From contig CAAGNP010000026.1 of assembly GCA_900771335.1 (NCBI GenBank), positions 1-39,818 of the forward strand: a stretch of 39,818 nucleotides of DNA, given 5' to 3'. How positions within the stretch are numbered: the stretch's first letter is position 1; every line of letters begins with the position of its first letter. Source of the stretch: Rikenellaceae bacterium. Lineage in GTDB: Bacteria; Bacteroidota; Bacteroidia; Bacteroidales; UBA932. Made by a program: the position numbers and the translations under genes. The notes under the pieces were generated by a model, which was given only the letters and a program-made list of their open reading frames with translations, ran no database searches and was not told the origin of the DNA. This document shows positions 16,691 through 26,500 of this stretch, in pieces.

Positions 16691-17125
16691 CTATCTGGCA
16701 AATTTTGATGCTGCAGCTACGGCGAGGGCATCACAGCGTTCGTTTTCGGGGTGGCCGGCGTGTCCCTTAATCCAGACGAAACGGACACGATGTTTGCGAT
16801 AGATTTGTAGGAAGCGGATCCATAGGTCAGGGTTGGCCTTTTTGTCGAAGTTCTTTTTCTCCCATCCGAAGACCCATCCTTCATTGATAGCCTTCACGAC
16901 ATATGTGGAGTCGCTGTAGACTATTACTTCTGCATTTTCGCGCTTTATGGCTTCCAGTCCGACGATGACAGCGAGGAGCTCCATCCTGTTGTTGGTGGTC
17001 TCTTCGAACCCTTCAGAGAGTTCTTTGTAGTGTGTGCCGCACTTGAGGACTACCCCGTATCCGCCAGGACCGGGATTGCCCCTCGAAGAACCGTCAGTGT
17101 ATAGCTGAATAGGGAGTGGTGCCAT
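16691..17125 (-). CDS. rnhA: Ribonuclease HI
   Basis: 144 residues. RNase HI cuts the RNA strand of RNA-DNA hybrids such as R-loops and primers. The four-carboxylate active site is complete: D11 (YTDGSSRGNPGPGG), E49 (NNRMEL), D72 (YSDSTYV) and D132 (NERCDALA), with the His-bearing loop IKGHAGHPEN. Length and layout match the bacterial type without a hybrid-binding extension. It starts 9 nt after pdxA on the same strand, so the two are likely co-transcribed. Confidence 0.95.
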   Translation of the reverse strand: MAPLPIQLYTDGSSRGNPGPGGYGVVLKCGTHYKELSEGFEETTNNRMELLAVIVGLEAIKRENAEVIVYSDSTYVVKAINEGWVFGWEKKNFDKKANPDLWIRFLQIYRKHRVRFVWIKGHAGHPENERCDALAVAAASKFAR

Positions 17126-17134
17126 ATTGGGATA

Positions 17135-18208
17135 TTAAACGGGACCCTTGATACCCTCTACTTTTGGCTCGTGTACCACTTGCAGTACATCAGCCCTCAT
17201 CTCTTCATAAAGTCTCCTGTTGCGGACAATGTCAATGGCTGCATAGATGGAAGAGATCATTGGCATGGCGTTAGCCTCATTTTTGCCGGCAAGCTCATAA
17301 GCAGTACCATGGTCAGGAGAGGTGCGGACTACTGGCAGACCAGCTGTATAGTTTACGCCGCAGTCAAATGAAAGTGCCTTGAATGGGATAAGACCCTGAT
17401 CGTGGTACATCGCAAGGACTGCGTCAAAATTGTTCTGTAGATTGTTTCCGAAGAAGCCGTCTGGAGAGTATGGACCGAATGCGAGGATACCCTCCTCATT
17501 TGCCTTTTTGATGGCAGGACAGATGATCTCCAGCTCTTCGCGTCCCAACAGACCACCATCACCTGCGTGAGGATTGAGGCCAAGTACGGCAATCTTAGGT
17601 CTCTGGATGTTGAAATCTTTGCAGAGAGACTCATTCATAAGTCTTATCTTGCCCAAAATCAAGTCAATGCTCAATGCATTAGAAACTTTGGATAGGGGTA
17701 GGTGATTGGTTACCACACCCACTTTCATTTGCTCTGAGCAGAGGAACATAAGACCGTCAGAAACACCGAATTCATTGATTAGGTACTCGGTGTGGCCAGG
17801 AAAACCGAAAGAGCTGTCCGCTACACCTTTTTTGTTGAATGGTGCGGTGATCATGGCATCAATGTTACCCTCTTTAAGGTCTTTAACACAAGCCTTGAGT
17901 GCAAGGATTGATGACATGGCGGCATCTGATGATGGCTGGCCAGGTTCGATTTTGAAATTGTCTGGAACACAGTTTATGATGTTGACCCTCTTCGGATGGC
18001 AATCTTTCGCTGTGTTTATGATATTGGTGTTCAGGTTTTCTGTACTTGGAACCTGTTTTTTGTAGAAACCGAATGTTTTGGATGAGCCGTAAACGATAGG
18101 TGTGCACAATTCAAGCATTCTGCTGTCTGCAAGTGCTTTGATGATTACTTCATAGCCTATTCCGTTTGGGTCGCCCTGGGTAATACCCAATATTATTTTT
18201 TGATTCAT
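17135..18208 (-). CDS. pdxA: 4-hydroxythreonine-4-phosphate dehydrogenase
   Basis: 357 residues. PdxA oxidises 4-phosphohydroxy-L-threonine in the DXP-dependent pyridoxal phosphate pathway. Signatures include ILGITQGDPNGIGYEV at the N-terminus, FGFPGHTEYL with a metal-binding His, LNPHAGDGGLLGREE, AMYHDQGLIPFKAL and VRTSPDHGTAYELAGK. All metal-binding His positions expected in the family are present. It is the first gene before rnhA and is divergent from gpsA. Confidence 0.95.
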   Translation of the reverse strand: MNQKIILGITQGDPNGIGYEVIIKALADSRMLELCTPIVYGSSKTFGFYKKQVPSTENLNTNIINTAKDCHPKRVNIINCVPDNFKIEPGQPSSDAAMSSILALKACVKDLKEGNIDAMITAPFNKKGVADSSFGFPGHTEYLINEFGVSDGLMFLCSEQMKVGVVTNHLPLSKVSNALSIDLILGKIRLMNESLCKDFNIQRPKIAVLGLNPHAGDGGLLGREELEIICPAIKKANEEGILAFGPYSPDGFFGNNLQNNFDAVLAMYHDQGLIPFKALSFDCGVNYTAGLPVVRTSPDHGTAYELAGKNEANAMPMISSIYAAIDIVRNRRLYEEMRADVLQVVHEPKVEGIKGPV

Positions 18209-18259
18209 ATTTTCTCTGTTGTTTGATGGCGCAAGTTAGGAAAATTTTCCATAAATCAC

Positions 18260-18267
18260 TATCTTTG
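18260..18267 (+). promoter_or_regulatory. -7 box of the gpsA promoter
   Basis: TATCTTTG matches TAnnTTTG and lies 22 nt before the gpsA ATG. On the minus strand the weaker TAACTTGC (18231-18238) could serve pdxA. Confidence 0.6.
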
Positions 18268-18289
18268 TCTAATATTGACTTAATCTGAC

Positions 18290-19303
18290 ATGAGACAAAT
18301 CTTAGAGAACGAAAATCCGAAATTCTCTGTTATAGGGGGTGGAAGCTGGGCGACAGCTATAGTTAAACTTCTGACCAGGAATAAAAGGAGGGTGTGCTGG
18401 TATATGAGAAATCAGAATGCGATCGATCATATCATTCAGTATCAGCATCATCCGTCATATCTTCCGTCAGTGGAACTCGATACAGAGTTGCTGGATATCA
18501 GTAGCGATATGAACTATGTGGCAGACTATGGTGAAATTTTGATTTTTGCCATTCCGTCTGCTTATTTTTTGAGCGAGGTAGAGAATCTTACCGCAGATTT
18601 GTCGGGTAAGCTTATTGTGTCGGCAGTAAAGGGCTTTGTAGGTGAGAACCATATCACTATAGCAGAATATTTCAATCAGGTGCACAATATCCCATTTGAC
18701 AAGTTGGGCGTACTTAGCGGCCCATGTCATGCTGAGGAGGTGTCACGTGAGAGACTCTCATATATCACTGTGTCATCCAAACATATGGAGGTCTCTGAAT
18801 ATCTTGCCCGCTTCCTGAAGAATCACTTTATCAATGTGGTTCCGGGTACAGACATCTATGGTGTGGAGTATGCTGCAGCATTGAAGAATATCTACGCTAT
18901 CGCTGCCGGTATCTGTGTGGGTCTGAATTATGGTGACAACTTCCTGGCTGTTCTGATCTCGAATGCTTTCGGTGAGATGAAGAGATTTATAAACGCCACA
19001 CATGCTGACAATAATCGTGATACCACAAATTCGGCATATCTGGGAGATTTGCTGGTGACTTGTTACTCGCAGTTCAGCCGTAATCGTACATTCGGTGTGA
19101 TGATAGGCAAATCTTACTCTGTAAGGACAGCACAGCTGGAGATGAGACAGGTGGTGGAGGGTTACTATGCGGTGAAAGCCATCCATGAGATCAATAAGAA
19201 ATATAACGTGGATATGCCTATTGCAGATGCGGTCTACTCTATCCTGTATGACCATTGGTACACAGAATCGGTAATCAAAGTACTGAGAAACAAACTGAAA
19301 TAA
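18290..19303 (+). CDS. gpsA: Glycerol-3-phosphate dehydrogenase [NAD(P)+]
   Basis: 337 residues. GpsA reduces dihydroxyacetone phosphate to sn-glycerol 3-phosphate for phospholipid synthesis. The N-terminal Rossmann motif is VIGGGSWATAIVKLL, followed by SGPCHAEEVSRERLSYI and the catalytic-lysine segment EYAAALKNIYAIAAGICVG. Length is normal. The GxGSWxTA motif and GPxxAEE are family hallmarks. pgi begins 23 nt later on the same strand and is probably co-transcribed. Confidence 0.92.
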   Translation: MRQILENENPKFSVIGGGSWATAIVKLLTRNKRRVCWYMRNQNAIDHIIQYQHHPSYLPSVELDTELLDISSDMNYVADYGEILIFAIPSAYFLSEVENLTADLSGKLIVSAVKGFVGENHITIAEYFNQVHNIPFDKLGVLSGPCHAEEVSRERLSYITVSSKHMEVSEYLARFLKNHFINVVPGTDIYGVEYAAALKNIYAIAAGICVGLNYGDNFLAVLISNAFGEMKRFINATHADNNRDTTNSAYLGDLLVTCYSQFSRNRTFGVMIGKSYSVRTAQLEMRQVVEGYYAVKAIHEINKKYNVDMPIADAVYSILYDHWYTESVIKVLRNKLK

Positions 19304-19326
19304 AACACTAAAAATATAATTACATT

Positions 19327-20631
19327 ATGATTAAACTTACAGCAAATCCATCTGAAAAGTATTTGGATAAAGCTCTTGAGGCTCTTGATGTTTTGGCTAA
19401 TGAAAATGGTCCCGGTAACGATTTTCTAGGGTGGAAAAAACTCCCTACAGAGACCCCTGAATCACTTTTTGAAGAGTGTGATGAGGTAGTTGCCAATTGG
19501 AAAAATCTAGGTGTGGAGGTAGTGGTGGCTATCGGTATCGGAGGTTCATATCTTGGTGCTAAAGCTACTATCGAGGCGCTATCGCACAATTTTGAGGCTT
19601 ACATGCCTGCGAAAGGACCTAGAGTGGTATTTGCAGGACATAACCTTTCAGAGGATTATCATGCAGAACTTTTGGAATATCTTGAAGGCAAATCTGTGGC
19701 AGCGGTGGTTATCTCAAAATCTGGTACCACTACCGAGCCTGCTCTTGCATTCAGAATCATCAAATCATATATTGAGGCAAAATACGGAAAAGAGGGTGCA
19801 CGTGAGAGAATCGTGGCTGTGACTGATGCTGCAAGAGGAGCCCTTAAGACCATGTCAAATGATGAAGGTTACAAAACTTTCGTGATTCCAGACGACGTGG
19901 GTGGCCGTTTCTCAGTACTTACCCCAGTGGGCCTTATCCCTATTGCACTTGCAGGATATGATATCCGTGCACTTGTAAAAGGTGCTGCTGCTATGGCTGC
20001 AAAATGCTATGAGCGCAATCATGACAATATCGCAGTTCGCTACGCTGCTATCCGCAATGAGTATTATGATGGTGGCAAATCCATCGAACTTCTTGTAAAC
20101 TATAACCCTAAACTTCACTCTATCAGCGAGTGGTGGAAACAGCTTTATGGTGAGTCAGAGGGTAAGGACGGTAAGGGTATTTTCCCTGCATCTGCTACCT
20201 TCACTACAGACCTTCACTCACTTGGCCAATATGTACAGGATGGTCAGAGAATCCTGTTCGAGACAATGTTCTCAGTGGAGAAAACCAATAAATCTCTGAC
20301 AATCGGTTCAGATGCACAAAACCTTGACGGCCTTAACTATTTGACAGGCAAACATCTTGAGTACTGCAACCAGATGGCAGAGGCAGGTTCACGCCTTTCA
20401 CACATGGATGGTGGTGTGCCATGTATCTCACTTTCTATGGAGAAAATCGATGAGTATAACCTCGGTGAGCTGTTCTACTTCTTCGAAGTGGGATGTGGCG
20501 TAAGTGCATATATGCTTGGTGTAAATCCTTTCGACCAACCTGGCGTAGAGGGTTACAAGAAAAACATGTTCGCACTCCTGGGCAAACCTGGTTACGAGGC
20601 ACAGGGTGACGAACTCCGCAAGAGATTGTAG
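19327..20631 (+). CDS. pgi: Glucose-6-phosphate isomerase
   Basis: 434 residues. It interconverts glucose 6-phosphate and fructose 6-phosphate in glycolysis and gluconeogenesis. It has two SIS folds: AIGIGGSYLGAKATIEAL and VVISKSGTTTEPALAFRI (sugar-phosphate binding), then VPDDVGGRFSVLTPVGL-type sequence (here IPDDVGGRFSVLTPVGLIP). At this length it belongs to the short bacterial class, about 100 residues shorter than E. coli Pgi. It is followed by the palindromic repeat pair at 20688-20766. Confidence 0.95.
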   Translation: MIKLTANPSEKYLDKALEALDVLANENGPGNDFLGWKKLPTETPESLFEECDEVVANWKNLGVEVVVAIGIGGSYLGAKATIEALSHNFEAYMPAKGPRVVFAGHNLSEDYHAELLEYLEGKSVAAVVISKSGTTTEPALAFRIIKSYIEAKYGKEGARERIVAVTDAARGALKTMSNDEGYKTFVIPDDVGGRFSVLTPVGLIPIALAGYDIRALVKGAAAMAAKCYERNHDNIAVRYAAIRNEYYDGGKSIELLVNYNPKLHSISEWWKQLYGESEGKDGKGIFPASATFTTDLHSLGQYVQDGQRILFETMFSVEKTNKSLTIGSDAQNLDGLNYLTGKHLEYCNQMAEAGSRLSHMDGGVPCISLSMEKIDEYNLGELFYFFEVGCGVSAYMLGVNPFDQPGVEGYKKNMFALLGKPGYEAQGDELRKRL

Positions 20632-20687
20632 GTGCAGAGTGATATTTTATCTCTGCGAACCGGAATGATATAATGCAACTTTATTAT

Positions 20688-20766
20688 GGGCTGGAAAAGT
20701 GTCAAAATCCAGCCCATAATGTATAAATGGGGTGGTTTGGGCTGGAAAATGGCATTTTTTGAGCCC
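20688..20766 (+). repeat. Palindromic repeat pair, 28 bp + 23 bp + 28 bp
   Basis: Copies at 20688-20715 and 20739-20766 both begin GGGCTGGAAA and end in GCCC; they are separated by exactly 23 bp. The first copy has an 8-bp perfect stem (GGGCTGGA/TCCAGCCC); the second has two mismatched positions in its stem. The array is preceded by TTAT and followed by GTTTT, as in the arrays at 38201 and 38717. It fills most of the pgi-addB spacer and ends 17 nt before the addB ATG, so it may terminate pgi transcription or lie in the addB leader. Confidence 0.85.
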
Positions 20767-20783
20767 GTTTTGGAGACTAATGT

Positions 20784-23561
20784 ATGAAGAACAGATTTTT
20801 ACAACAGGTAGCCCAGGTATATCTGGACAAAATGGGCGACGGGATAGCAGATTGCTGTTTTGTCTTTCCCAACAGGCGCTCGTCGCTTTTCTTCAGGAAA
20901 TATCTTGGAGAGAGCCTCTCCAAACCTATGTTCAGCCCTGCACTGACCACCATCAATAACCTCTTTGCCCAGATTTCCGGACTTAAAGTGGCCGACAAGA
21001 TATCACTTCTGGTGGACTTGTACAGGGAGTATAACATATCATCATTTGATGAATTTGTTTTTTGGGGAGACATTATCCTCAATGACTTCGATGATATTGA
21101 CAAGTATCTTGTCGATGCCAAAAAGCTTTTTACCAATATAAAGGATCTTCATGATCTGGATGGGGGATACGAATTCCTGTCGGATGAGCAGATAAAAGCG
21201 ATCAGATCATTCTGGAGTACGTTCAACGACTATTCAGGCGGGCCAAAAGAGGAGCAGTTTCTCTCTGTCTGGAACAATCTCTACCGAATCTACTCTGACT
21301 TCAGAGCCAATCTGCTCTCCAAAGGTGAGGCCTATGAAGGTATGGTATACCGTTCGGTGGCAGAGGCTGTCAATGGGGATTCCCACATAAATTCAGATGC
21401 GGCAGAGGGGATAAGGGCCCTTGTCTCCAAATATAAAAAGATAGTCTTTGTAGGACTCAATGCCCTTAACGAGTGCGAAAAGGCCCTGTTGACCCATCTG
21501 AAAAAGGAGGGTGTGGCTGACTTCTATTGGGATTTTTATGGAGATGTGATAAAGGATGAGGCCAACAAATCATCCCTCTTCATGAAGGAGAATGTGTTGA
21601 GATATCCATCATTATACCAATTGCCGGAGGTGGAGCTTGAAGGAAAGCCTCTGGATAGGGTGATAAATGTGATAGGGGTCCCATCTGCAGTAGGACAGGC
21701 CAAATACCTGATGAACCTGCTTCCGGAGCTGGACCCTCATGATACCTCCATTGTCCTGCCGGACGAGACATTGCTCTATCCTGTGTTAAACTCCATTCCT
21801 GAAGAGGTAGAGGATATAAACGTGACAATGGGGTACTCCCTTAAAAATTCGCAGCTCGCCACCTTTATGGGGCATATCTCCCCTTTGTGGCGAAAAGCTA
21901 AGGAGATAGGGGGACAGACCCATTTCTATCATTCAAGTGTGACTGCTATCCTTGGTCACAAATATATACAGGACCTTCCCGAAACGGGGGAGCAGGCCAG
22001 AAGGCTGAAAATGGAAATTGTAGAGAGGAATATGATTTTTGTGCCGGCATCTTTCTTCGGTGGATGTGGGATTCTGGAGCTGATTTTCAGGCAGAGGCCC
22101 GAATCTGTGGCAGACTACCAGATAGCATTGCTCGAAGAGCTGCAGAAGGGGCTGGGACCACTTGACAAGGAGTTTGTCCTCGGGTATTTCAAATGTATCA
22201 ACCGCCTCAAAGGGTTCCACCTCAGCATCAAGGATGAAACCTGGTTCAAATTGCTGGCGCAATTGGTATCGGCCATCTCCATCCCTTTCAACGGAGAGCC
22301 CCTATCCGGGCTGCAGATTATGGGTCCGCTTGAGACCCGTGCCCTCGATTTTGAAAACGTTATAATATTGAGCTGCAATGAGGGGAAATTCCCTTCGAGG
22401 AGCGTGAGCAACTCATTTGTCCCCTATAATCTGAGGAAAGGGTTCGGACTCCCCAACTATGAGTTCCAGGACTCGATCTCTGCATACCACTTCTATCGGA
22501 GCATTTACAGGGCCAAAAGGGTCTTCCTGCTGTATGATACACGCACTGAGGGTGTCAACCGCTCGGGAGAGGTGAGCAGGTTTGTGAAGCAGCTGAAATA
22601 CCACCACGGAGCCAATATCACCGAAGAGGTGGTTACTTATAAGATCGAAAGCATCCCTTCGGGCAATATAAAAGTGGAGAAGAGCGACGAAATCATTGCG
22701 AAGCTGCTGGAGCACAATTTCTCAGCCTCGTCTCTCAATACATATCTTGACTGCCCTCTGAAGTTTTATTTCCAGGCGGTGGAGAAAATCAAAGAGGAGG
22801 AAGAGGTGACAGAGCAGGTGGAGGCCAATGTCTTCGGAACAATGTTCCATGAGGTGATGCAGAAGATATATGAGCCATATTGCGGGGAGATAATTTCTCC
22901 GGAGTTGATAGACAAGTGGATGAAGAGCGAGGCGATGATTCAGGAGCTTATCCGGAATGCATTTGCCAATGAGATGAAAATCAAAAATATAGAGGGGAAG
23001 AACAAGATAGTGGAGGCGCTGATCCTCAGATATGTCCTGAAAACCCTTGAGCAGGACAGGAAGAAGGCCCCGTTTGCTTTTACCAGTGTGGAGGAGAGGT
23101 GCTTTGTGAAAGTTGCACTTCCACGAACAGGAGCGGAGGTGAAATTTTTCGGAATAATAGACCGTCGTGATGGTGTGGATGAGAATGACCGGATAGTGGA
23201 CTACAAGACCGGTGGCTACTCCATAAGCTGGAAAGAGGTGGGGGATATGTTTGACCTCCCTGCAGACAAGAGGGGGTATACGGCTCTCCAGATGATGTTC
23301 TACCTCTATCTGCTTGATATGAAAGGGCTGGTAAAGGATGTGGATAAGGCAGTGATGGCAGTCTGCTCCCTCAAGGACCTTTTCGGTACTACCAAAGGGA
23401 TGCCTGCATTTGGAATAACCCGTGCAGATTATGACCTTTTCGTGGAGCGGCTGTATAATCTGGTGGAGAACCGGATACTTAATAAAGAGATCCCTTTTGA
23501 GGCGAAAGGGGAAGGTAAAACCTGTGAGTATTGCCCATACTCCATAGTATGCAACAAATAG
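20784..23561 (+). CDS. addB: AddB-type PD-(D/E)XK nuclease with Fe-S cluster
   Basis: 925 residues; the inactive-helicase/nuclease partner of AddA in double-strand-break end resection. The N-terminus (VFPNRRSSLFFRKYL) resembles AddB but shows no Walker A GxGKT, so ATP binding is unlikely. The C-terminal nuclease has IDRRDG and D806-Y-K808 in VDYKTGGY. Cysteines C657 (SLNTYLDCPLKFYF), C914, C917 and C923 give the C...CxxCx5C spacing of AddB 4Fe-4S clusters. It ends 4 nt before addA. Sequence is divergent from Bacillus AddB, so annotators may call it only a PD-(D/E)XK nuclease family protein. Confidence 0.85.
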   Translation: MKNRFLQQVAQVYLDKMGDGIADCCFVFPNRRSSLFFRKYLGESLSKPMFSPALTTINNLFAQISGLKVADKISLLVDLYREYNISSFDEFVFWGDIILNDFDDIDKYLVDAKKLFTNIKDLHDLDGGYEFLSDEQIKAIRSFWSTFNDYSGGPKEEQFLSVWNNLYRIYSDFRANLLSKGEAYEGMVYRSVAEAVNGDSHINSDAAEGIRALVSKYKKIVFVGLNALNECEKALLTHLKKEGVADFYWDFYGDVIKDEANKSSLFMKENVLRYPSLYQLPEVELEGKPLDRVINVIGVPSAVGQAKYLMNLLPELDPHDTSIVLPDETLLYPVLNSIPEEVEDINVTMGYSLKNSQLATFMGHISPLWRKAKEIGGQTHFYHSSVTAILGHKYIQDLPETGEQARRLKMEIVERNMIFVPASFFGGCGILELIFRQRPESVADYQIALLEELQKGLGPLDKEFVLGYFKCINRLKGFHLSIKDETWFKLLAQLVSAISIPFNGEPLSGLQIMGPLETRALDFENVIILSCNEGKFPSRSVSNSFVPYNLRKGFGLPNYEFQDSISAYHFYRSIYRAKRVFLLYDTRTEGVNRSGEVSRFVKQLKYHHGANITEEVVTYKIESIPSGNIKVEKSDEIIAKLLEHNFSASSLNTYLDCPLKFYFQAVEKIKEEEEVTEQVEANVFGTMFHEVMQKIYEPYCGEIISPELIDKWMKSEAMIQELIRNAFANEMKIKNIEGKNKIVEALILRYVLKTLEQDRKKAPFAFTSVEERCFVKVALPRTGAEVKFFGIIDRRDGVDENDRIVDYKTGGYSISWKEVGDMFDLPADKRGYTALQMMFYLYLLDMKGLVKDVDKAVMAVCSLKDLFGTTKGMPAFGITRADYDLFVERLYNLVENRILNKEIPFEAKGEGKTCEYCPYSIVCNK

Positions 23562-23565
23562 AATT

Positions 23566-26500
23566 ATGTTGGAGATTTGCAAAGCGTCCGCCGGATCGGG
23601 CAAGACATACAAGCTTACAGGAGACTATATCGTGAAACTCTTCCGCAATGGTGAGAAGGATGGCTATAAGCATATCCTGGCTGTCACCTTTACCAATAAG
23701 GCTACAGATGAGATGAAGCAGAGGATACTTGAAAAGCTCCACTCATTGGCGACCACTTCGGAAAGGGATACCATATTTGATAATATAATGGCGATAGGGG
23801 AGCTCCAGTGGATGGGGCCCGACCGCAGGGAGAAATATATCCGAGAGAGAGCCGGGAAGATGCTCATAGAGATACTGAATGACTACAGTCAGTTCAATGT
23901 CAGCACTATAGATAAATTCTTCCAGCAGACAATGCGCTCCTTCGCCCGTGAATTGGGACATTTTGCCTCATACAATGTAGAGCTTGATACCGATTCTGTG
24001 TTGTCGGAGACTCTTGACCTTATGATGGACTCCTTGAGTGAGAACCAGGAGCTGCTCGACTGGATGATAAAGATGTCTGTCGAGTCCATAGAAGGGGGAG
24101 AGGGGTGGAATCCGCTCCCGAGACTCAAGAATCTGGGTGCACAGCTATTCCGGGAGACACTCAAACTGAAACAGAGGGCTTTGGGTGCCGGTATAGCAGA
24201 TAAGGACACTATAGAGAAATATCGTGAGAAGGTGGGTAAAATGGTCCATTTGTTTGAACAGAAGAGCAAAAGGATTGGAGAAGATGGGTGCGGGATTATA
24301 AACGATATGGGGCTTTCCGCAGAGTCTTTTACAGGTGGTAGCAGGTCTCCATTCAAGCACTTTGACAAATGGGCGGACGGTGAGATAAAAGAACCTACAG
24401 ATACATTTGTCAAGCTCAGGGGAGATGTCGAGAAGTGGTATGCAAAGTCTGCAAAGGATTCTCTGAAGAACTCCATAATCGGGGCCTACAATGCAGGTCT
24501 GGGGAATCTTGTGGATGAGGCTGTCGGGCTGTACACTAATGACATTGTCGAGTACAATACAGCCAAAGTGATCTCCAAAAACCTATTTACCCTGGGTATT
24601 CTGGGTGATATATATGAGGTGTTTCAAACGTATTGCCGTGAGAAAAATATAGTATTGCTTTCAGAGACCAATGATGTGCTCAACAGGATTATCGACGGAA
24701 GTGATACCCCGTTTGTGTACGAAAAGATGGGTATGTGGCTTGACCACTATCTTATAGATGAGTTCCAGGATACTTCACAGATGCAGTGGAACAATATTCT
24801 CCCTCTCGTGAAGGATAGTGCCGACAAGGGGCTTGACAATCTCATCGTGGGAGATGTCAAGCAGAGTATCTACCGATGGAGAAACTCCGACTGGAGCCTT
24901 CTCAATGAGAGGATATACAAAGACTTCAAAGGGTATGACCTCAAAGACGGGCAGCTGAGTACCAACAGAAGAAGTCTGGAAGAGGTGGTTACTTTCAATA
25001 ACGCCTTTTTCAAGCAGTGTGCTGTCATTTTGCAAAGTGAGTACAATGTGCATGTAGGAGAGAAGGACAATAAATTGATTACAGGGATTTACGAAGGTGA
25101 TCCATCATCGAAAGACTATTTTTGTCAGGAGGTGCTTGAGAGCAAGATGGGAGAAGGTCATGTCAAGGTTTCGTTTGTGAGTAAAGACGGAGATAAGGAC
25201 TGGAAAGAGGTAAATCTCGACAGACTGGTGGAGGATATACGTCAGCTCAGGGAGAATGGGTGGAGCTATAAGGACATGGCTGTCTTGGTGAGGACAAACA
25301 AAGAGGGATCTATGGTGGCAGAATCGCTTCTGGCTGCCGGATACAAGATAGTATCGGATGACTCTCTGATAATATCGACTTCGGCAAGTGTACGGAAGAT
25401 AGTTACTGCCCTCAAATATATCTCTGCACCTGAAGACCCTTTGGTGAAGTTTGTTTTTGATGGGGCGGAGATATCTACCCAGGAGAAGACCCTTTATAAT
25501 ATATGTGAGGATATTGCCAGACATATGCCTGCAGCCGATCTCCTTGAAGGTGCATTCATACAGGCATTTATGGATTCTGTCCTTGATTATGTGTCGGTTA
25601 ACGGCTCTGATGTGGAAGGATTCCTCAAATGGTGGGATGAGGTAGGGCGCAAGAGATCCATTTCAGCTCCGGAAGGTGATGACGCCATAAGGATCATTAC
25701 CATACACAAGTCAAAAGGTCTCGGCTTCGAGGTTGTTCTGGTGCCATTCTTTGATGAGCCGCTGTACGATGCGAAAATTGAGGACCGAGGTAAAATCCTG
25801 TGGTGTACACCGAAGATGGCCCCATTTGATGAGATAAAGATACTCCCGATAGCCTCATCATCAAAAATGCTAAATACAATCTTCGCAGAAGATTACAAGG
25901 AGGAGGTCCTATACAGTTATATAGACAAGATCAATGTGGCTTATGTGGCCTTTACCCGAGCCAAATCTGAACTTCTTGTCTATCCAAAATTGCCCGATTT
26001 CAAGAAGGATGGCAGTTATGATGTCAAGTCTATGGCAGATGTCCTCTATTCATACTGTGGCGAGGAGCTGGAATATGAAGATGGTGACTGGGTAACATCT
26101 CCTTCTTACGGCAGCACAGCTGATGTTACTGTTGTCATCCCCGACACAGATTGTGAAAGCCACGTCTCACCCGACTCAGACCGGGGAAGTGTCGTTATCC
26201 CCGCCCCCGTTAGTGCATCTGATACATATCACTCCGTCCCTATCGGAGACCGTCTCCAGCTTGCTCTGAGGGGAGGTGACTTCTTCTCACCTGAAAGTAG
26301 CTGCGGACGGGGAGTGGTGATGCATGATATTCTGGCTAAAATAGCCACTGCGGATGATCTTGACAAAGCGGTAGATGAAGCGGTGTCAGAGGGTCTGCTC
26401 TCGTCTGATGATAGGGCGGAGATCAAGACAGAACTTCACAATAGGCTTGATTCTGTGGCATCACACCACTGGTTTGACGGGACATATGAGTTCAGGAACG

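Noticed and set aside
16429..16701. 90-codon minus-strand frame 3' of recG
   Set aside because: Low-complexity His/Pro translation of the G/T-rich tract; no promoter and no family.
22722..23612. 296-codon minus-strand frame opposite addB
   Set aside because: Covers the addB nuclease domain on the other strand; composition is His/Leu-rich as expected of an antisense shadow.
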